Assembly: GCA_018896025.1 (NCBI GenBank)
Contig: JAHIND010000035.1
Location: forward strand, 1-64,000
Length of the DNA stretch: 64,000 nucleotides
Source of the DNA: Pseudomonadota bacterium
GTDB taxonomy: Bacteria; Desulfobacterota; Desulfarculia; Desulfarculales; Desulfarculaceae
Reading direction: 5' to 3'
The notes under the pieces were generated by a model, which was given only the letters and a program-made list of their open reading frames with translations, did not search any database and was not told the origin of the DNA. Shown piece by piece: positions 25,626 through 34,210 of this stretch (position 1 is the first letter of the stretch; each line of letters opens with the position of its first letter). The position numbers were made by a program, and so were the translations under genes.

Positions 25626-26492
25626 ATGGATTTCTCCACCCTGATTACAACCGTTTTGCACGGCCTGACCCTGGGCATGGTCCTCATGCTGGTGGCCGGC
25701 GGCCTGACCGTCATCTTCGGCATGCTGGAAGTACTCAACTTCGCCCACGGCTCGCTGTACATGCTGGGCGCCTACTTCGGCTACTCGGTTGTGGCCTTCA
25801 CCGGCAACTTCTGGCTGGGCCTGTTGGCCGCGCCCATCGCGGTGGGCATCGTGGCCTTTGTCATCGAGTTTTTCTCCCTGCGGCCCCTTTATGGCCGCCC
25901 GCCCCTGCACCACCTGTTGCTCACCTTCGGCATCAGCCTCATCGTGCAGAACGCCATCAAGTTCATCTGGGGCAACGACATCTACTCTATAGAGATGCCC
26001 GGCTTTCTGGCCGGAGCCACCAACCTTTTCGGGGTCTACTACCCCACCTACCGCCTGTTCGTGCTGCTGTTCAGCGTGGTCTTGGCCATAGCCATCTGGC
26101 TGTTGATCAGCAAGACCCGCTGGGGAGTGGTGGTGCGGGCGGGCACCGAGGACATCGAGACCCTGGAGGCCCACGGCATCGACACCCGCAAGGTGTTCAC
26201 CGTGGTGTTCGTGGTCTGCGCCGCCTTTGCCGCGGTGGGCGGGGCGGTGGTGGCCCCCATGCGCACCGTCTACCCCCAGATGGGAGTGGACATCATCATC
26301 GACGCCTTCATCGTGGTCATCGTGGGCGGCCTGGGCAGCATACGCGGGGCGGTGATCGGGGCCCTCATCATCGGCCAGGCGGTCCAACTGGGAGCGGTGT
26401 TCCTCACCGGATTCGCCGACGCCGCCATCTACATCGTCATGGCCGCCATCCTGCTGTTCCGCCCCTCCGGCCTGGTGCCGGAGACGGAATAG
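25626..26492 (+). CDS. livH: Branched-chain amino-acid-type ABC transporter permease LivH
   Basis: A 288-residue inner-membrane permease, about eight helices, first gene of a five-gene uptake operon. The opening LHGLTLGMVLMLVAGGLTVIFGMLEVLNFAHG is a LivH hallmark in its part VIFGMLEVLNFAHG. The EAHGIDTRKVF coupling loop that meets the ATPases is followed by IIDAFIVVIVGGLGSIRGAVIG. Members of this family in anaerobes also import aromatic acids. The start has no strong Shine-Dalgarno site. livM begins 43 bases later. Confidence 0.9.
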   Translation: MDFSTLITTVLHGLTLGMVLMLVAGGLTVIFGMLEVLNFAHGSLYMLGAYFGYSVVAFTGNFWLGLLAAPIAVGIVAFVIEFFSLRPLYGRPPLHHLLLTFGISLIVQNAIKFIWGNDIYSIEMPGFLAGATNLFGVYYPTYRLFVLLFSVVLAIAIWLLISKTRWGVVVRAGTEDIETLEAHGIDTRKVFTVVFVVCAAFAAVGGAVVAPMRTVYPQMGVDIIIDAFIVVIVGGLGSIRGAVIGALIIGQAVQLGAVFLTGFADAAIYIVMAAILLFRPSGLVPETE

Positions 26493-26535
26493 GGGCCATG
26501 GAGTTCACCGTGCGGGTTGCAATGAGGCTGAAGCA

Positions 26536-27495
26536 ATGATGTTGGGTGCAAAACGAATCTATCTGTCGGCGGTGCTGCTCTTGTTGGTGCTGCTGCCCCT
26601 GGGCTCCCCGGCCCTTTTCTCCGACTACTACCTGGACCTGTTCACCAAGGTCCTCATCTTCGGAATCATGCTCCTGGGCTTCGACATCCTGGCCGGGTAC
26701 ACCGGCCTGGTCAGCCTGGGCCACGCCCTGTTCTTCGGCCTGGGGGGCTACGCCGCCGCCTTCACCATCAACAACCTGAGCACCAACCTGGCCCCGGTGC
26801 TGCTGGTGGCCCTGGCCGCCGCGCTCATCGTGGGCCTGTTCGTGGGCTTCTTCTCCACCCAGACCAAAGACATCTTCTTCGTCTTCCTCTCCCTGGCCTT
26901 TGCCCAGTTCTTCTATCTGGCCGCCTTCAACATGACCACCATCACCGGCGGCGACAACGGCATCAGCATAGCCAAGGCCACCATCGGCATCCCCGGCCTG
27001 TGGATCGCCGAGGTCACCCGGCCCTACGGCTTCTACTACCTGGTGCTGGGCTTCTTCGTGGCCTCCTACTTCGTCTGTAGGCGGGTCATCGCCAGCCCCT
27101 TCGGCAAGGTGCTGGTGGCCATCCGCGAAAACGACGAGCGGGTGAGCTACCTGGGCTACAACATCCGCAAGATGAAGATCAAGAGCTACATGATCTCGGT
27201 GTGCCTGGCCACGGTGGCCGGGGTGCTCTTCGGGGCCTACCAGGACTTCGTGTCCCCGGGCATGCTGCACTGGAGCCTGTCCGGCGACCTCATCCTCATG
27301 TCCGTGCTGGGAGGCATGGGCACCCTGGTGGGGCCGGTGCTGGGCGGGGCCATCATCATCCTCCTGGGCGACGAACTAAGCTCACTCACCGAAAACTGGA
27401 TGATCTTCATCGGCTTCTTCTTCGTGCTGATGATCATCTTCGCGCCCAGCGGCGTCATGGGCATCGCCTCCAAGATCAGATGGAGGAGGAAATAG
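26536..27495 (+). CDS. livM: Branched-chain amino-acid-type ABC transporter permease LivM
   Basis: A 319-residue inner-membrane permease that pairs with LivH. Diagnostic segments are GFDILAGYTGLVSLGHALFFG near residue 50 and the cytoplasmic AIRENDERVSYLGYN loop that contacts the ATPases. DLILMSVLGGMGTLVGPVLGG comes before the last helices. Two ATG codons stand in tandem at 26536 and 26539, and either could serve. It overlaps no neighbour; livG follows 2 bases after the stop, with its ribosome site GGAGGAGG inside the end of livM. Confidence 0.9.
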   Translation: MMLGAKRIYLSAVLLLLVLLPLGSPALFSDYYLDLFTKVLIFGIMLLGFDILAGYTGLVSLGHALFFGLGGYAAAFTINNLSTNLAPVLLVALAAALIVGLFVGFFSTQTKDIFFVFLSLAFAQFFYLAAFNMTTITGGDNGISIAKATIGIPGLWIAEVTRPYGFYYLVLGFFVASYFVCRRVIASPFGKVLVAIRENDERVSYLGYNIRKMKIKSYMISVCLATVAGVLFGAYQDFVSPGMLHWSLSGDLILMSVLGGMGTLVGPVLGGAIIILLGDELSSLTENWMIFIGFFFVLMIIFAPSGVMGIASKIRWRRK

Positions 27496-27497
27496 CC

Positions 27498-28232
27498 ATG
27501 CTCAACGTGCAGGACCTCAGCAAAAGCTTCAGCCAGCTGCGCATCCTCAACCACCTCAACTTCGAGGTGCGCCAGGGCGAGCTAAAGGCCATCATCGGCC
27601 CCAACGGGGCGGGCAAGACCACCCTGTTCAACGTCATCACCGGGCGCTTCCCTCCCGACGGAGGCAAGGTGTCCTTCCAGGACAAGGACGTCACCGGAGC
27701 CAAGCCCCATCAACTCTCGCGCCTGGGCCTGGCCCGCTCCTTCCAGATCAACAACTTTTTCTTGAAGCTCAGCGTGCGCCAAAACCTGGAGTTGGCCGTG
27801 CAGTCGCGCCTGGAGCGCCGCGCCAGCATCTGGCGGAGCCTGCCCCCGGCCGACCGCCTCACCGAAAAGACCGACGAGGTGCTGGAGTGGACCGGCCTGT
27901 CCGAGCACCACGGCCGCCTGGCCCAGGAGCTTTCCTACGGCGACCAGCGCAAGCTGGAGATCGGCCTGGCCCTGGCCACTGAACCGGCCTTGCTCATGCT
28001 GGACGAGCCCACCTCGGGCATGAGCCGTTTTGAGAGCATGTCTATGATCGAGCTGATCCAAAAGCTCTCGGAGCGGGTGACCATAGTGCTCATCGAACAC
28101 GACATCGAGTTCGTGATGCAGGTTTCCGACAGCATCCTGGTCATCCACTATGGGGAGAAGATCGCCGAGGGGCCGCCCAAGGAAATCGAGGCCAACCAAG
28201 AGGTCCAGCGTGTTTACCTGGGGGGTCTGTAG
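27498..28232 (+). CDS. livG: ABC transporter ATP-binding protein LivG
   Basis: A 244-residue cytoplasmic ATPase. Walker A is GPNGAGKTT. The LivG-type spacer has LGLARSFQINNFF. The signature motif is altered: LSYGDQRKLEIG stands where LSGGQ-like LSHGEQR is usual in this subfamily. Walker B is LLMLDEP, and the switch His lies in VLIEHDIEFV. It powers the LivHM permease with LivF. The ATG at 27498 is set by the strong GGAGGAGG site. The next gene starts 2 bases after its stop. Confidence 0.92.
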   Translation: MLNVQDLSKSFSQLRILNHLNFEVRQGELKAIIGPNGAGKTTLFNVITGRFPPDGGKVSFQDKDVTGAKPHQLSRLGLARSFQINNFFLKLSVRQNLELAVQSRLERRASIWRSLPPADRLTEKTDEVLEWTGLSEHHGRLAQELSYGDQRKLEIGLALATEPALLMLDEPTSGMSRFESMSMIELIQKLSERVTIVLIEHDIEFVMQVSDSILVIHYGEKIAEGPPKEIEANQEVQRVYLGGL

Positions 28233-28234
28233 CC

Positions 28235-28972
28235 ATGTTGCAACTGAGTGATGTGCACACCTACTACGGCCCCAGCCACGTGCTGCATGGGGTGAACCTG
28301 AAGCTGGCCAAGGGCGAGGCGGTATCGCTGATCGGGCGCAACGGGGCGGGCAAGACCACCCTCATGCGCACGGTGATGCAACTCACCCCGCCCCGCAGCG
28401 GCTCCATCCTGGTGAACCAAGACGTCGAGCTTACCAAGCTCAAGCCCCACGACGTGTTCCGCCAGGGAGTGCGCCTGTGCCCTCAGGGGCGCGGGGTGTT
28501 CCCCAAGCTCACCGTGGAGGAGAACCTGCGCCTGGCCCTGGTGGCCCAGCGGGGCCAGGACGCCAACGCCCATATCCAAAAGGCCTACGACCGCTTCGCC
28601 ATGCTGGGGGAAAAGCGCCACCAAAAGGTGCGGGGCCTCAGCGGAGGGCAGCGTCAGATACTGGCCATCGCCCGGGCCCTGTTGGGCGACACCTCCATTT
28701 TGCTCATGGACGAGCCCAGCGAGGGGCTGGCCCCCCTGGTGGTGCAGGAGCTGAGAGACCTGATCCTGGACATCAAGACCACCGGCATCACCATCCTGCT
28801 CTCGGAGCAAAACGTGAAGATGGCCCTAAGCGCCTGCGACCGGCACTACATCCTGGAAAAGGGCGAGATCCGCTTCAGCGGCACCACCCAGGAGCTGGCC
28901 TGCAACGAGGACATTTTGATCCAAACCCTGGGCGTGTCCACCACGGTGGCCCAGTGCGAGGCCCCCGCTTAG
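28235..28972 (+). CDS. livF: ABC transporter ATP-binding protein LivF
   Basis: A 245-residue ATPase and partner of LivG. Walker A is GRNGAGKTT, the signature LSGGQRQ is intact, Walker B is ILLMDEPSEG, and LLSEQN carries Gln in the switch region, typical of LivF. The segment LCPQGRGVFPKLTVEENL is also family-specific. It is separated from livG by 2 bases and followed 95 bases later by the binding-protein gene, so the five genes form one uptake operon. Confidence 0.92.
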   Translation: MLQLSDVHTYYGPSHVLHGVNLKLAKGEAVSLIGRNGAGKTTLMRTVMQLTPPRSGSILVNQDVELTKLKPHDVFRQGVRLCPQGRGVFPKLTVEENLRLALVAQRGQDANAHIQKAYDRFAMLGEKRHQKVRGLSGGQRQILAIARALLGDTSILLMDEPSEGLAPLVVQELRDLILDIKTTGITILLSEQNVKMALSACDRHYILEKGEIRFSGTTQELACNEDILIQTLGVSTTVAQCEAPA

Positions 28973-29067
28973 GGGCGCGCCCGGCATAGGCAAATTCCCC
29001 TGGAGCTTTTCCCAGGCAGGAGGCATCTCCGGGGGCCGGTTAATAAGCAATTAAAAAGGAGGGACCC

Positions 29068-30345
29068 GTGGACGAAAAGAAAATGGACGTCACCAGAAGA
29101 AGCTTCCTGAAAAAGACGGCCACCGTGGCCGGAGCCGCGGCCATCAGCGGCATGGCCGGCAACCTCTTGAGCGGCGCGCCCGCCTATGCGGCCAAGGGCT
29201 CGGGCCCCATCAAGATCGGGGTGGTGCTGCCCTTCTCCCGGGCCTACAAGGTCATCGGCGACCGGGTGGTGGCCGGCCTGGAGCTGGCGCTGAACCAGGC
29301 GGGCGGGGCCTACAAGGGCCGCAAGTTCGAGGTCATCAAGGAAGACTCGGAGATGAAGCCCAACGTGGGCCTGACGAAGACCCGCAAGCTGGTGGACAAG
29401 GACAAGGTGGACTTTTTGGTGGGGCCGGTGAGCAGCGCGGTGTGCGTGGCCATGCGCAACTACGCCAACGAGAAGAAGGTCCCCATGATCATCCCCACCG
29501 CGGGCAACGTGGAGCTGGCCGGCAACCTCTACAGCCCCTATGTGTTCCGCTCCTCCATCAGCCACTGGATATTCGCCCATCCCACGGGCCTGTGGGTCAA
29601 GGAGAACCTGGGCGACCAGTGCTTCGTGGGCGGAGCCAACTACGCCGCCGGGCACCACGAGGTCTGGGCCTTCACCATGGCCTTCCGGGGCAAGGGCGGC
29701 AAGATCGTGGGCTCGGCCTATCCTCCGCTCAACGAAAAAGACTATGCCCCCTACCTGACCAAGCTGTCCCAATCCGGCGCGCCTGTTTATTTCGGTTGGT
29801 TCGCGGGCAACGACGCGGTGAACTACTGCCGCCAGGCGGCCCAGTTCGGCCTGAACAAAAAGGTCAAGATGACCACCACCGGCTGGTTCTTTGAGCGCAA
29901 CCTCTTGATGGCCCAAAAAGACGCGGCCCTGGGCTGGCACTGCGGCTTCAACTGGGCCATCACCCTGGACAACCCGGTGAACAAGGAGTTCGTCAAGGCC
30001 TACGACAAGTTCACCAAGAACGACCCCAACGTGTCGGTGTCCATGAGCTCGGTGCACGGCTACGATGCCGGCCAGATGATCCTCAAGTCCGTGGCCAAGA
30101 CCGGCGGCGACACCGACTCGGCCAAGATCGTCAAGGCCCTGGAGTACATGAAGCTGGACAGCCCGCGCGGTTCGGTGGAGTTGGACGCCAACCACGACAT
30201 GGTGCAACCCATGTACATCGGCGAGATCGTCAAGGACGGCCCCGGCGTGGTGGCCAAGATCATCGCCGACATGGGCCGTTGGACCACCCCGTACCTGGGC
30301 GCCCGCGGCATCAACAGCGTGGGCCAGCCCTTCCTGGTGCAGTAA
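29068..30345 (+). CDS. Tat-exported ABC transporter substrate-binding protein (LivK/HAAT family)
   Basis: A 425-residue periplasmic binding protein. The twin-arginine signal is TRRSFLKKTATVAGAAA, then a hydrophobic stretch and a cleavage site near PAYA (about residue 42). The mature part is a type I periplasmic fold: KIGVVLPFSRAYKVIGDRV, an early DKVDFLVGPVSSAV strand-turn, and the hinge region MIIPTAGNVELAG. It supplies ligand to LivHMGF. Tat export is unusual but known for such receptors in anaerobes. The GTG at 29068 follows AAGGAGGG. A long GC hairpin follows the gene. Confidence 0.9.
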   Translation: MDEKKMDVTRRSFLKKTATVAGAAAISGMAGNLLSGAPAYAAKGSGPIKIGVVLPFSRAYKVIGDRVVAGLELALNQAGGAYKGRKFEVIKEDSEMKPNVGLTKTRKLVDKDKVDFLVGPVSSAVCVAMRNYANEKKVPMIIPTAGNVELAGNLYSPYVFRSSISHWIFAHPTGLWVKENLGDQCFVGGANYAAGHHEVWAFTMAFRGKGGKIVGSAYPPLNEKDYAPYLTKLSQSGAPVYFGWFAGNDAVNYCRQAAQFGLNKKVKMTTTGWFFERNLLMAQKDAALGWHCGFNWAITLDNPVNKEFVKAYDKFTKNDPNVSVSMSSVHGYDAGQMILKSVAKTGGDTDSAKIVKALEYMKLDSPRGSVELDANHDMVQPMYIGEIVKDGPGVVAKIIADMGRWTTPYLGARGINSVGQPFLVQ

Positions 30346-30354
30346 CCCCTCAAG

Positions 30355-30388
30355 CCGCGGCGTCCCGGCCCTGGGCCGGGACGCCGCG
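30355..30388. terminator. Long GC hairpin at the 3' end of the liv operon
   Basis: CCGCGGCGTCCCGGCC pairs perfectly with GGCCGGGACGCCGCGG in a 16-bp stem with a minimal loop. No T-tract follows, so it may stabilise the 3' end or act as a weak terminator. Confidence 0.6.
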
Positions 30389-30462
30389 GCGCTCTCGCGC
30401 CTGGGGCGGGGCCAGGTCGTCCCTGGTGGAAAAAATTTGCCTGCCCACGAGGATTTGAGGAT

Positions 30463-30492
30463 TTGGCGCGTTCGTCGATTTGATAGTATAAA
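30463..30492 (+). promoter_or_regulatory. Predicted sigma-70 promoter of the LarA-like gene
   Basis: TTGGCG (30463-30468), an 18-base spacer and TATAAA (30487-30492) lie in an AT-rich pocket. The leader to the ATG at 30574 would be about 75 bases. Confidence 0.45.
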
Positions 30493-30573
30493 AACATCAA
30501 TAGCGACTACGCCATGCGGCGCCGGCCAAGAAGGAGGGCGCCCGTTGAACCTCAAAAACATGGAGCACAGCAC

Positions 30574-31854
30574 ATGGCCCTTATAAAAGTGCCGTATGAA
30601 ACGGCCGAGGAACTCGGAGTAGTTCTGGAGCTTGAAGTTCCGGACAAGAACCTGACCACCTACGAGGCCCAGGAGCCCCCGGCCCTGGCCGATCCCATCG
30701 CCAGCATGCTCCAGGCCTTGGAGAACCCGGTGGGAGGCAAGAAGCTCTCCCAGTTGCTGACCCAGGGCTGCAAGGTGTGCATCATCACCGAGAACCAGTT
30801 CCGCGCCGCCCAGGCCAAGCTTTTCCTGCCCACCCTGCTGGACATGGTTCAAGCGGTGGAGGGCACCGCCAGCATCGCCATCGGCTGCGGCAAGGTCCCA
30901 CCCCTGTCCCCCGAGGAGATCGCCGACAAATTGGGCCCGGAGGTCATGTCCAAGGGCGTGGCGGTGGAGTGCAACGACGTAAGCAACCCCGACAACTACG
31001 TGTACATGGGCACCACCTCGGCGGGAACCCCCCTGTGGGTGCTCAAGTCGGTGGCCGAGGCCGATGTAATCATCACCATCAGCACCACCCAGGCCACCCT
31101 GTGGGGCTACGGCGGTTCGGGCATGATCATCCCGGCGGTGTCGGGCAACGACACCATCGAGAGCAACCACATCATGAGCCTGGCCCCGGACTGCCTGCCC
31201 GGCAACAACTACTGCCGCATGCAGCAGGACAAGTACGAGGCCCTGGACATCGTGGGCGTGGACGTGGGTATCAACGTGGTGGTGGCCAACAACTGGGACA
31301 TCATCTACGTGAACGCCGGTGACCCGGTGGAGTCGCACATGGCGGCGGTGTCCTTCTATGACGGCATCTACAAGTTCGTGCCCGTAGAGCAGCCGGACAT
31401 CGTGATCGCCGGTTCCACCGCCCCCACCAACCACCTCTTCTTCCACACCAACTGGGCCATCGTCAACGTGTTGCCCCTGACCCACGACGACAGCAGCATC
31501 ATCTTCTGCAGCCCCTGCCCCGGCTACGGCGACTGGCCCGGCTTCGCCCTCATGGACCTGATGCAGGAATACATGCCCGCCACCGAGGAGAACCACGTCA
31601 AAGCCCTCACCGCCCTGGTCAAGGGCGAGCGCGAGTTGTGGGCCGGTTGCATCTGGTATCCCCTGTACCGGGCCCTGATGCAGCGCGACGTGCAGGTGGT
31701 GACCATGGAAGAGAACCTGGAAATGGCCAAAGGCGTGGGCCTCAATGTCGGCGCCGACCTGCAGGAAGCGTTCGACAAGGCCATGGAAAAACACGGCCCC
31801 GACGCCAAGGTAGCTTTTGTGCCCTACGGCCGCTACACGGTGTTCCCCAGCTAA
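30574..31854 (+). CDS. LarA-family (nickel-pincer lactate racemase-like) protein lacking key residues
   Basis: A 426-residue protein of the LarA/DUF2088 fold. Conserved blocks are YMGTTSAGTPLWV (146-157), WGYGGSGMIIPAVSGNDTIESNH (177-199) and the C-terminal VGINVVVAN domain. In LarA the nickel cofactor needs a Lys and several His. Here the DxTR loop reads TENQF (72-76), the GTHR loop reads GCGKV (104-108), the EPH segment reads TTQATL (171-176), and GGxK reads GGSGM (180-184). Only NH at 198-199 remains. It is therefore either non-catalytic or catalyses something without the classical cofactor. The ATG at 30574 follows GGAGCAC. It stands alone between the liv operon and the GntR operon, with its own terminator. 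Confidence 0.75.
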   Translation: MALIKVPYETAEELGVVLELEVPDKNLTTYEAQEPPALADPIASMLQALENPVGGKKLSQLLTQGCKVCIITENQFRAAQAKLFLPTLLDMVQAVEGTASIAIGCGKVPPLSPEEIADKLGPEVMSKGVAVECNDVSNPDNYVYMGTTSAGTPLWVLKSVAEADVIITISTTQATLWGYGGSGMIIPAVSGNDTIESNHIMSLAPDCLPGNNYCRMQQDKYEALDIVGVDVGINVVVANNWDIIYVNAGDPVESHMAAVSFYDGIYKFVPVEQPDIVIAGSTAPTNHLFFHTNWAIVNVLPLTHDDSSIIFCSPCPGYGDWPGFALMDLMQEYMPATEENHVKALTALVKGERELWAGCIWYPLYRALMQRDVQVVTMEENLEMAKGVGLNVGADLQEAFDKAMEKHGPDAKVAFVPYGRYTVFPS

Positions 31855-31880
31855 CTAGACCGCTTTTTTCTAGATATTTC

Positions 31881-31910
31881 GGGCCGTCCCATCAGGGGCG
31901 GCCCTATTTT
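31881..31910 (+). terminator. Terminator after the LarA-like gene
   Basis: GGGCCGTCCC pairs with GGGGCGGCCC (one G-T pair) around an ATCA loop, followed by TATTTT. Confidence 0.8.
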
Positions 31911-31932
31911 GATGCCTCGCCGAGGCATCAAA
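31908..31932. repeat. 25-base near-perfect palindrome
   Basis: TTTGATGCCTCG and CGAGGCATCAAA form a 12-bp inverted repeat around a single C. It abuts the terminator and lies 41 bases before the GntR promoter. It could be a regulator site or a second hairpin. Confidence 0.45.
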
Positions 31933-31972
31933 TCGTTCCAAAAAGCCTACCGAACTATTACAATATTGCTTA

Positions 31973-32001
31973 TTGACCCAAAAGCATCCTCTAATCTAAT
32001 C
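31973..32001 (+). promoter_or_regulatory. Predicted sigma-70 promoter of the GntR-ubiD operon
   Basis: TTGACC (31973-31978), a 17-base spacer and TCTAAT (31996-32001) match 5 of 6 positions in each box. The predicted start point falls at the edge of the palindrome at 32008-32025. Confidence 0.6.
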
Positions 32002-32007
32002 TATAAA

Positions 32008-32025
32008 AACCTAATATTAGGTTTA
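32008..32025. promoter_or_regulatory. 18-bp operator candidate AAACCTAATATTAGGTTT
   Basis: A perfect palindrome covers the predicted transcription start of the GntR operon, 77 bases before the TTG start codon. CTAAT also occurs directly repeated at 31992, 31997, 32012 and 32031, which suggests several binding half-sites. Autorepression by the GntR protein is the simplest reading. Confidence 0.6.
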
Positions 32026-32102
32026 TCGTCTAATCACTATATCCGGCGCTTGGAGCGCACCGCTGAAGCACAGGCGACGGCTATAAGGAATGGGATGAGA
32101 CA

Positions 32103-32804
32103 TTGACCGCCAATATATCTTTGGAAAGCGTCAAGCAGGGCCGGGTTTCCGACGGCGTGCGGGAGCAGATAACCAACCTGATCCTGGCCGGGGAACTCAA
32201 AGTGGGGGACCGCTTGCCCACCGAAAACGAGTTGGCCCGCCAGTTGGGGGTGAGCAAGGTGCCGGTGCGCGAGGCCATGATCAGCCTCCAGCAGATGGGC
32301 CTTCTCACCAGCCGCCGGGGGGCCGGCGGGGGGGTGTTCGTCTGTGAGCCCAGCCCAGAGCCGGTGGGCGAGGCCCTCACCCTGATGCTGCGCCTGGGCC
32401 AGGCCAGCATCGCCGACCTCACCCAGGCCCGCCTGATCATCGAGCCCCACGTGGCCCGCCAGGCGGCCCAATTGGCCACGGCCCAGGACGTGGCCCGCCT
32501 GGAAGAGACCATCACCCAATACCAACAGGTGGTGGAGCAGGACCTGCCGCGCAGCATCCACGACCTGGACTTTCACCTGGCCCTGGCCGATGCCTGCGGC
32601 AACCCAGTGCTCAATTTAATATCGCGGGCCCTGGTCCCCCTGCTCTACACCAACGTGCGCGGGCGCCGCCTGCCCCCCGAACACCGCAACCTGGGCATAG
32701 ACGGGCACATCGAGATCTTCGAGGCGGTGCGCCGGGGAGACCCCCTCAAGGCCCAGGAGGCCATGGCCCGCCATGTGACCCAGATGGCCACCTTCTGGAA
32801 ATAA
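32103..32804 (+). CDS. GntR-family (FadR subfamily) transcriptional regulator
   Basis: A 233-residue regulator. The winged helix-turn-helix is at about 12-75 (GDRLPTENELARQLGVSKVP), with a RRGAGGGVFV wing. The helical FCD ligand domain has the usual metal/carboxylate-binding positions: the Arg-rich ARLIIEPHVARQAA, DLDFHLALADACGN and IDGHIEIFEAV (the last two with His). FadR-type FCD domains often bind organic acids. The start is TTG at 32103, set by AAGGA at 32085-32089; a nearby ATG at 32095 runs into a stop at once. It is the first gene of the ubiD operon, whose next gene begins 16 bases later. Confidence 0.9.
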   Translation: MTANISLESVKQGRVSDGVREQITNLILAGELKVGDRLPTENELARQLGVSKVPVREAMISLQQMGLLTSRRGAGGGVFVCEPSPEPVGEALTLMLRLGQASIADLTQARLIIEPHVARQAAQLATAQDVARLEETITQYQQVVEQDLPRSIHDLDFHLALADACGNPVLNLISRALVPLLYTNVRGRRLPPEHRNLGIDGHIEIFEAVRRGDPLKAQEAMARHVTQMATFWK

Positions 32805-32820
32805 GGAAAGCTTTAGCCCA

Positions 32821-34209
32821 ATGGCAATGAACCTCACGTCTTGGCTGGATCGGCTGGCCGCCGAAGCGCCGCAGGAATTGGTGACGGTGCGCCGCCCGGT
32901 GGAGCCCGCCGCCTTTGAAAGCGCTGCGGTGGTGGACGCCTTGGAGCACCAGAAGCGCTACCCGGCGGTGCTCTTCGAGCAGGTGCGCGACCTTCAGGGC
33001 CGCCCCACCAACTGCCGCATCCTCAACAACACCTTTGGCACCTTCAAGAAAATCGCCCTGGCCCTGGGCATGGACACCGACCAGCGCATGCCGCTCATGG
33101 AGCGCATGCTGGAGCTGAGCGGCCGCAGCCTGGAGCCGATCATCGTGGAGCCGGACCAGGCCCCAGTGCGCCACTGGGTGCAGCAGGGCCAGGCGGTGGA
33201 CCTCACCCGTCTGCCCCTGATCCGCCACACCGAGCTGGACGGCGGTCCCTACTTCACCCCCATCGTGGTGAGCAGGACTCCCCAGGGGCGCTACAACGTC
33301 TCCTGGAACCGCATGCAGTATTTGGACCCCAACCACCTGGCCATCTACATGTCCCCGCGCCACCTCTCCTCCTACTTCGCCGAGGCCGAGGCGGCGGGGC
33401 GCGACCTGCCCATCGCGGTGGTGCTGGGCCATCACCCGGCCTTCCACCTAACCGGAGCCCTCTTGACCCCCCTGGACGCCGACGAATACGCCGTGGCCGG
33501 CGGGGTCATGGGCGAGCCTTTGGAGCTTATCCCCTCGCTGAGCTTCGGCGAGGGGCTTTTGGTCCCGGCCGAGGCCGAGCTGGTGTTGGAGGGCCGCATC
33601 CTGGCGGGCAAGCGCTGCGTGGAAGGCCCCTTCGGCGAGTTCACCGGCTACGCCGGTCCCCAGCGTCTGTCCTGGGTGGTGGAGATCAGCGCGGTCTACG
33701 GCAAGGCTCGCCCCACCATCATCGACATCTTCCCCTGCTACAGCGAACACATGAACGCCCACCTGCCCATCGAGGCCAGCATCTACCAGCGGGCCAAGCA
33801 GGCGGTGCCCGGCGTGGTCAAGACCTGCTGGGTGGGCTCGGGCGGGCCCTTCAACCTGATCATCAGCCTGGCCAAGAAGACCGAGGGCGAGCCCATGCGC
33901 GCCGCCCTGGCGGCCATCAGCGCCAGTAACTTCATCAAGCACGTGATCGTGGTGGACGACGACGTGGACCCCGAGGACCTCACCCAGGTGATGTGGGCCT
34001 TCTCCAGCCGGGTGCAGGCCGACCAGGACCTCAGCATCCTCCGGAACCTGCAAGGCCAGGTGCTGGACCCCAGCCTGCGCCACGAAATCAAGACCTCGGG
34101 CATGGTCATCGACGCCACCCGGCCCCTGGATCGCCCCTTCCCCCGCCGGGGGGAGGTCCCCCAGGAGCTGCGCCAAAACCTTAACCTCGACGATTATTTG
34201 GAGGGTTGA
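32821..34209 (+). CDS. ubiD: UbiD-family decarboxylase
   Basis: A 462-residue prenyl-FMN-dependent decarboxylase of the UbiD family, which removes or adds CO2 on aromatic, heteroaromatic or alpha,beta-unsaturated acids. The catalytic acid pair is E268 and E273 in EGPFGEFTGY (E-x4-E, as in Fdc1 E277/E282). The cofactor region is SRTPQGRYNVSWNRMQYL, and VDDDVDPEDLTQVMWA forms the C-terminal motif. No UbiX-type flavin prenyltransferase is in the window, so prenyl-FMN must come from elsewhere. Linked genes suggest an imported aromatic acid as substrate. The gene is separated by 16 bases from gntR and by 1 base from the zinc-ribbon gene. Confidence 0.9.
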   Translation: MAMNLTSWLDRLAAEAPQELVTVRRPVEPAAFESAAVVDALEHQKRYPAVLFEQVRDLQGRPTNCRILNNTFGTFKKIALALGMDTDQRMPLMERMLELSGRSLEPIIVEPDQAPVRHWVQQGQAVDLTRLPLIRHTELDGGPYFTPIVVSRTPQGRYNVSWNRMQYLDPNHLAIYMSPRHLSSYFAEAEAAGRDLPIAVVLGHHPAFHLTGALLTPLDADEYAVAGGVMGEPLELIPSLSFGEGLLVPAEAELVLEGRILAGKRCVEGPFGEFTGYAGPQRLSWVVEISAVYGKARPTIIDIFPCYSEHMNAHLPIEASIYQRAKQAVPGVVKTCWVGSGGPFNLIISLAKKTEGEPMRAALAAISASNFIKHVIVVDDDVDPEDLTQVMWAFSSRVQADQDLSILRNLQGQVLDPSLRHEIKTSGMVIDATRPLDRPFPRRGEVPQELRQNLNLDDYLEG

Positions 34210-34210
34210 G

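Noticed and set aside
28969..31794. A 941-codon minus-strand open frame across the binding protein and LarA-like genes
   Set aside because: It spans two well-supported plus-strand genes and their gap, and its composition (His/Val/Gly-rich) is that of a shadow frame.
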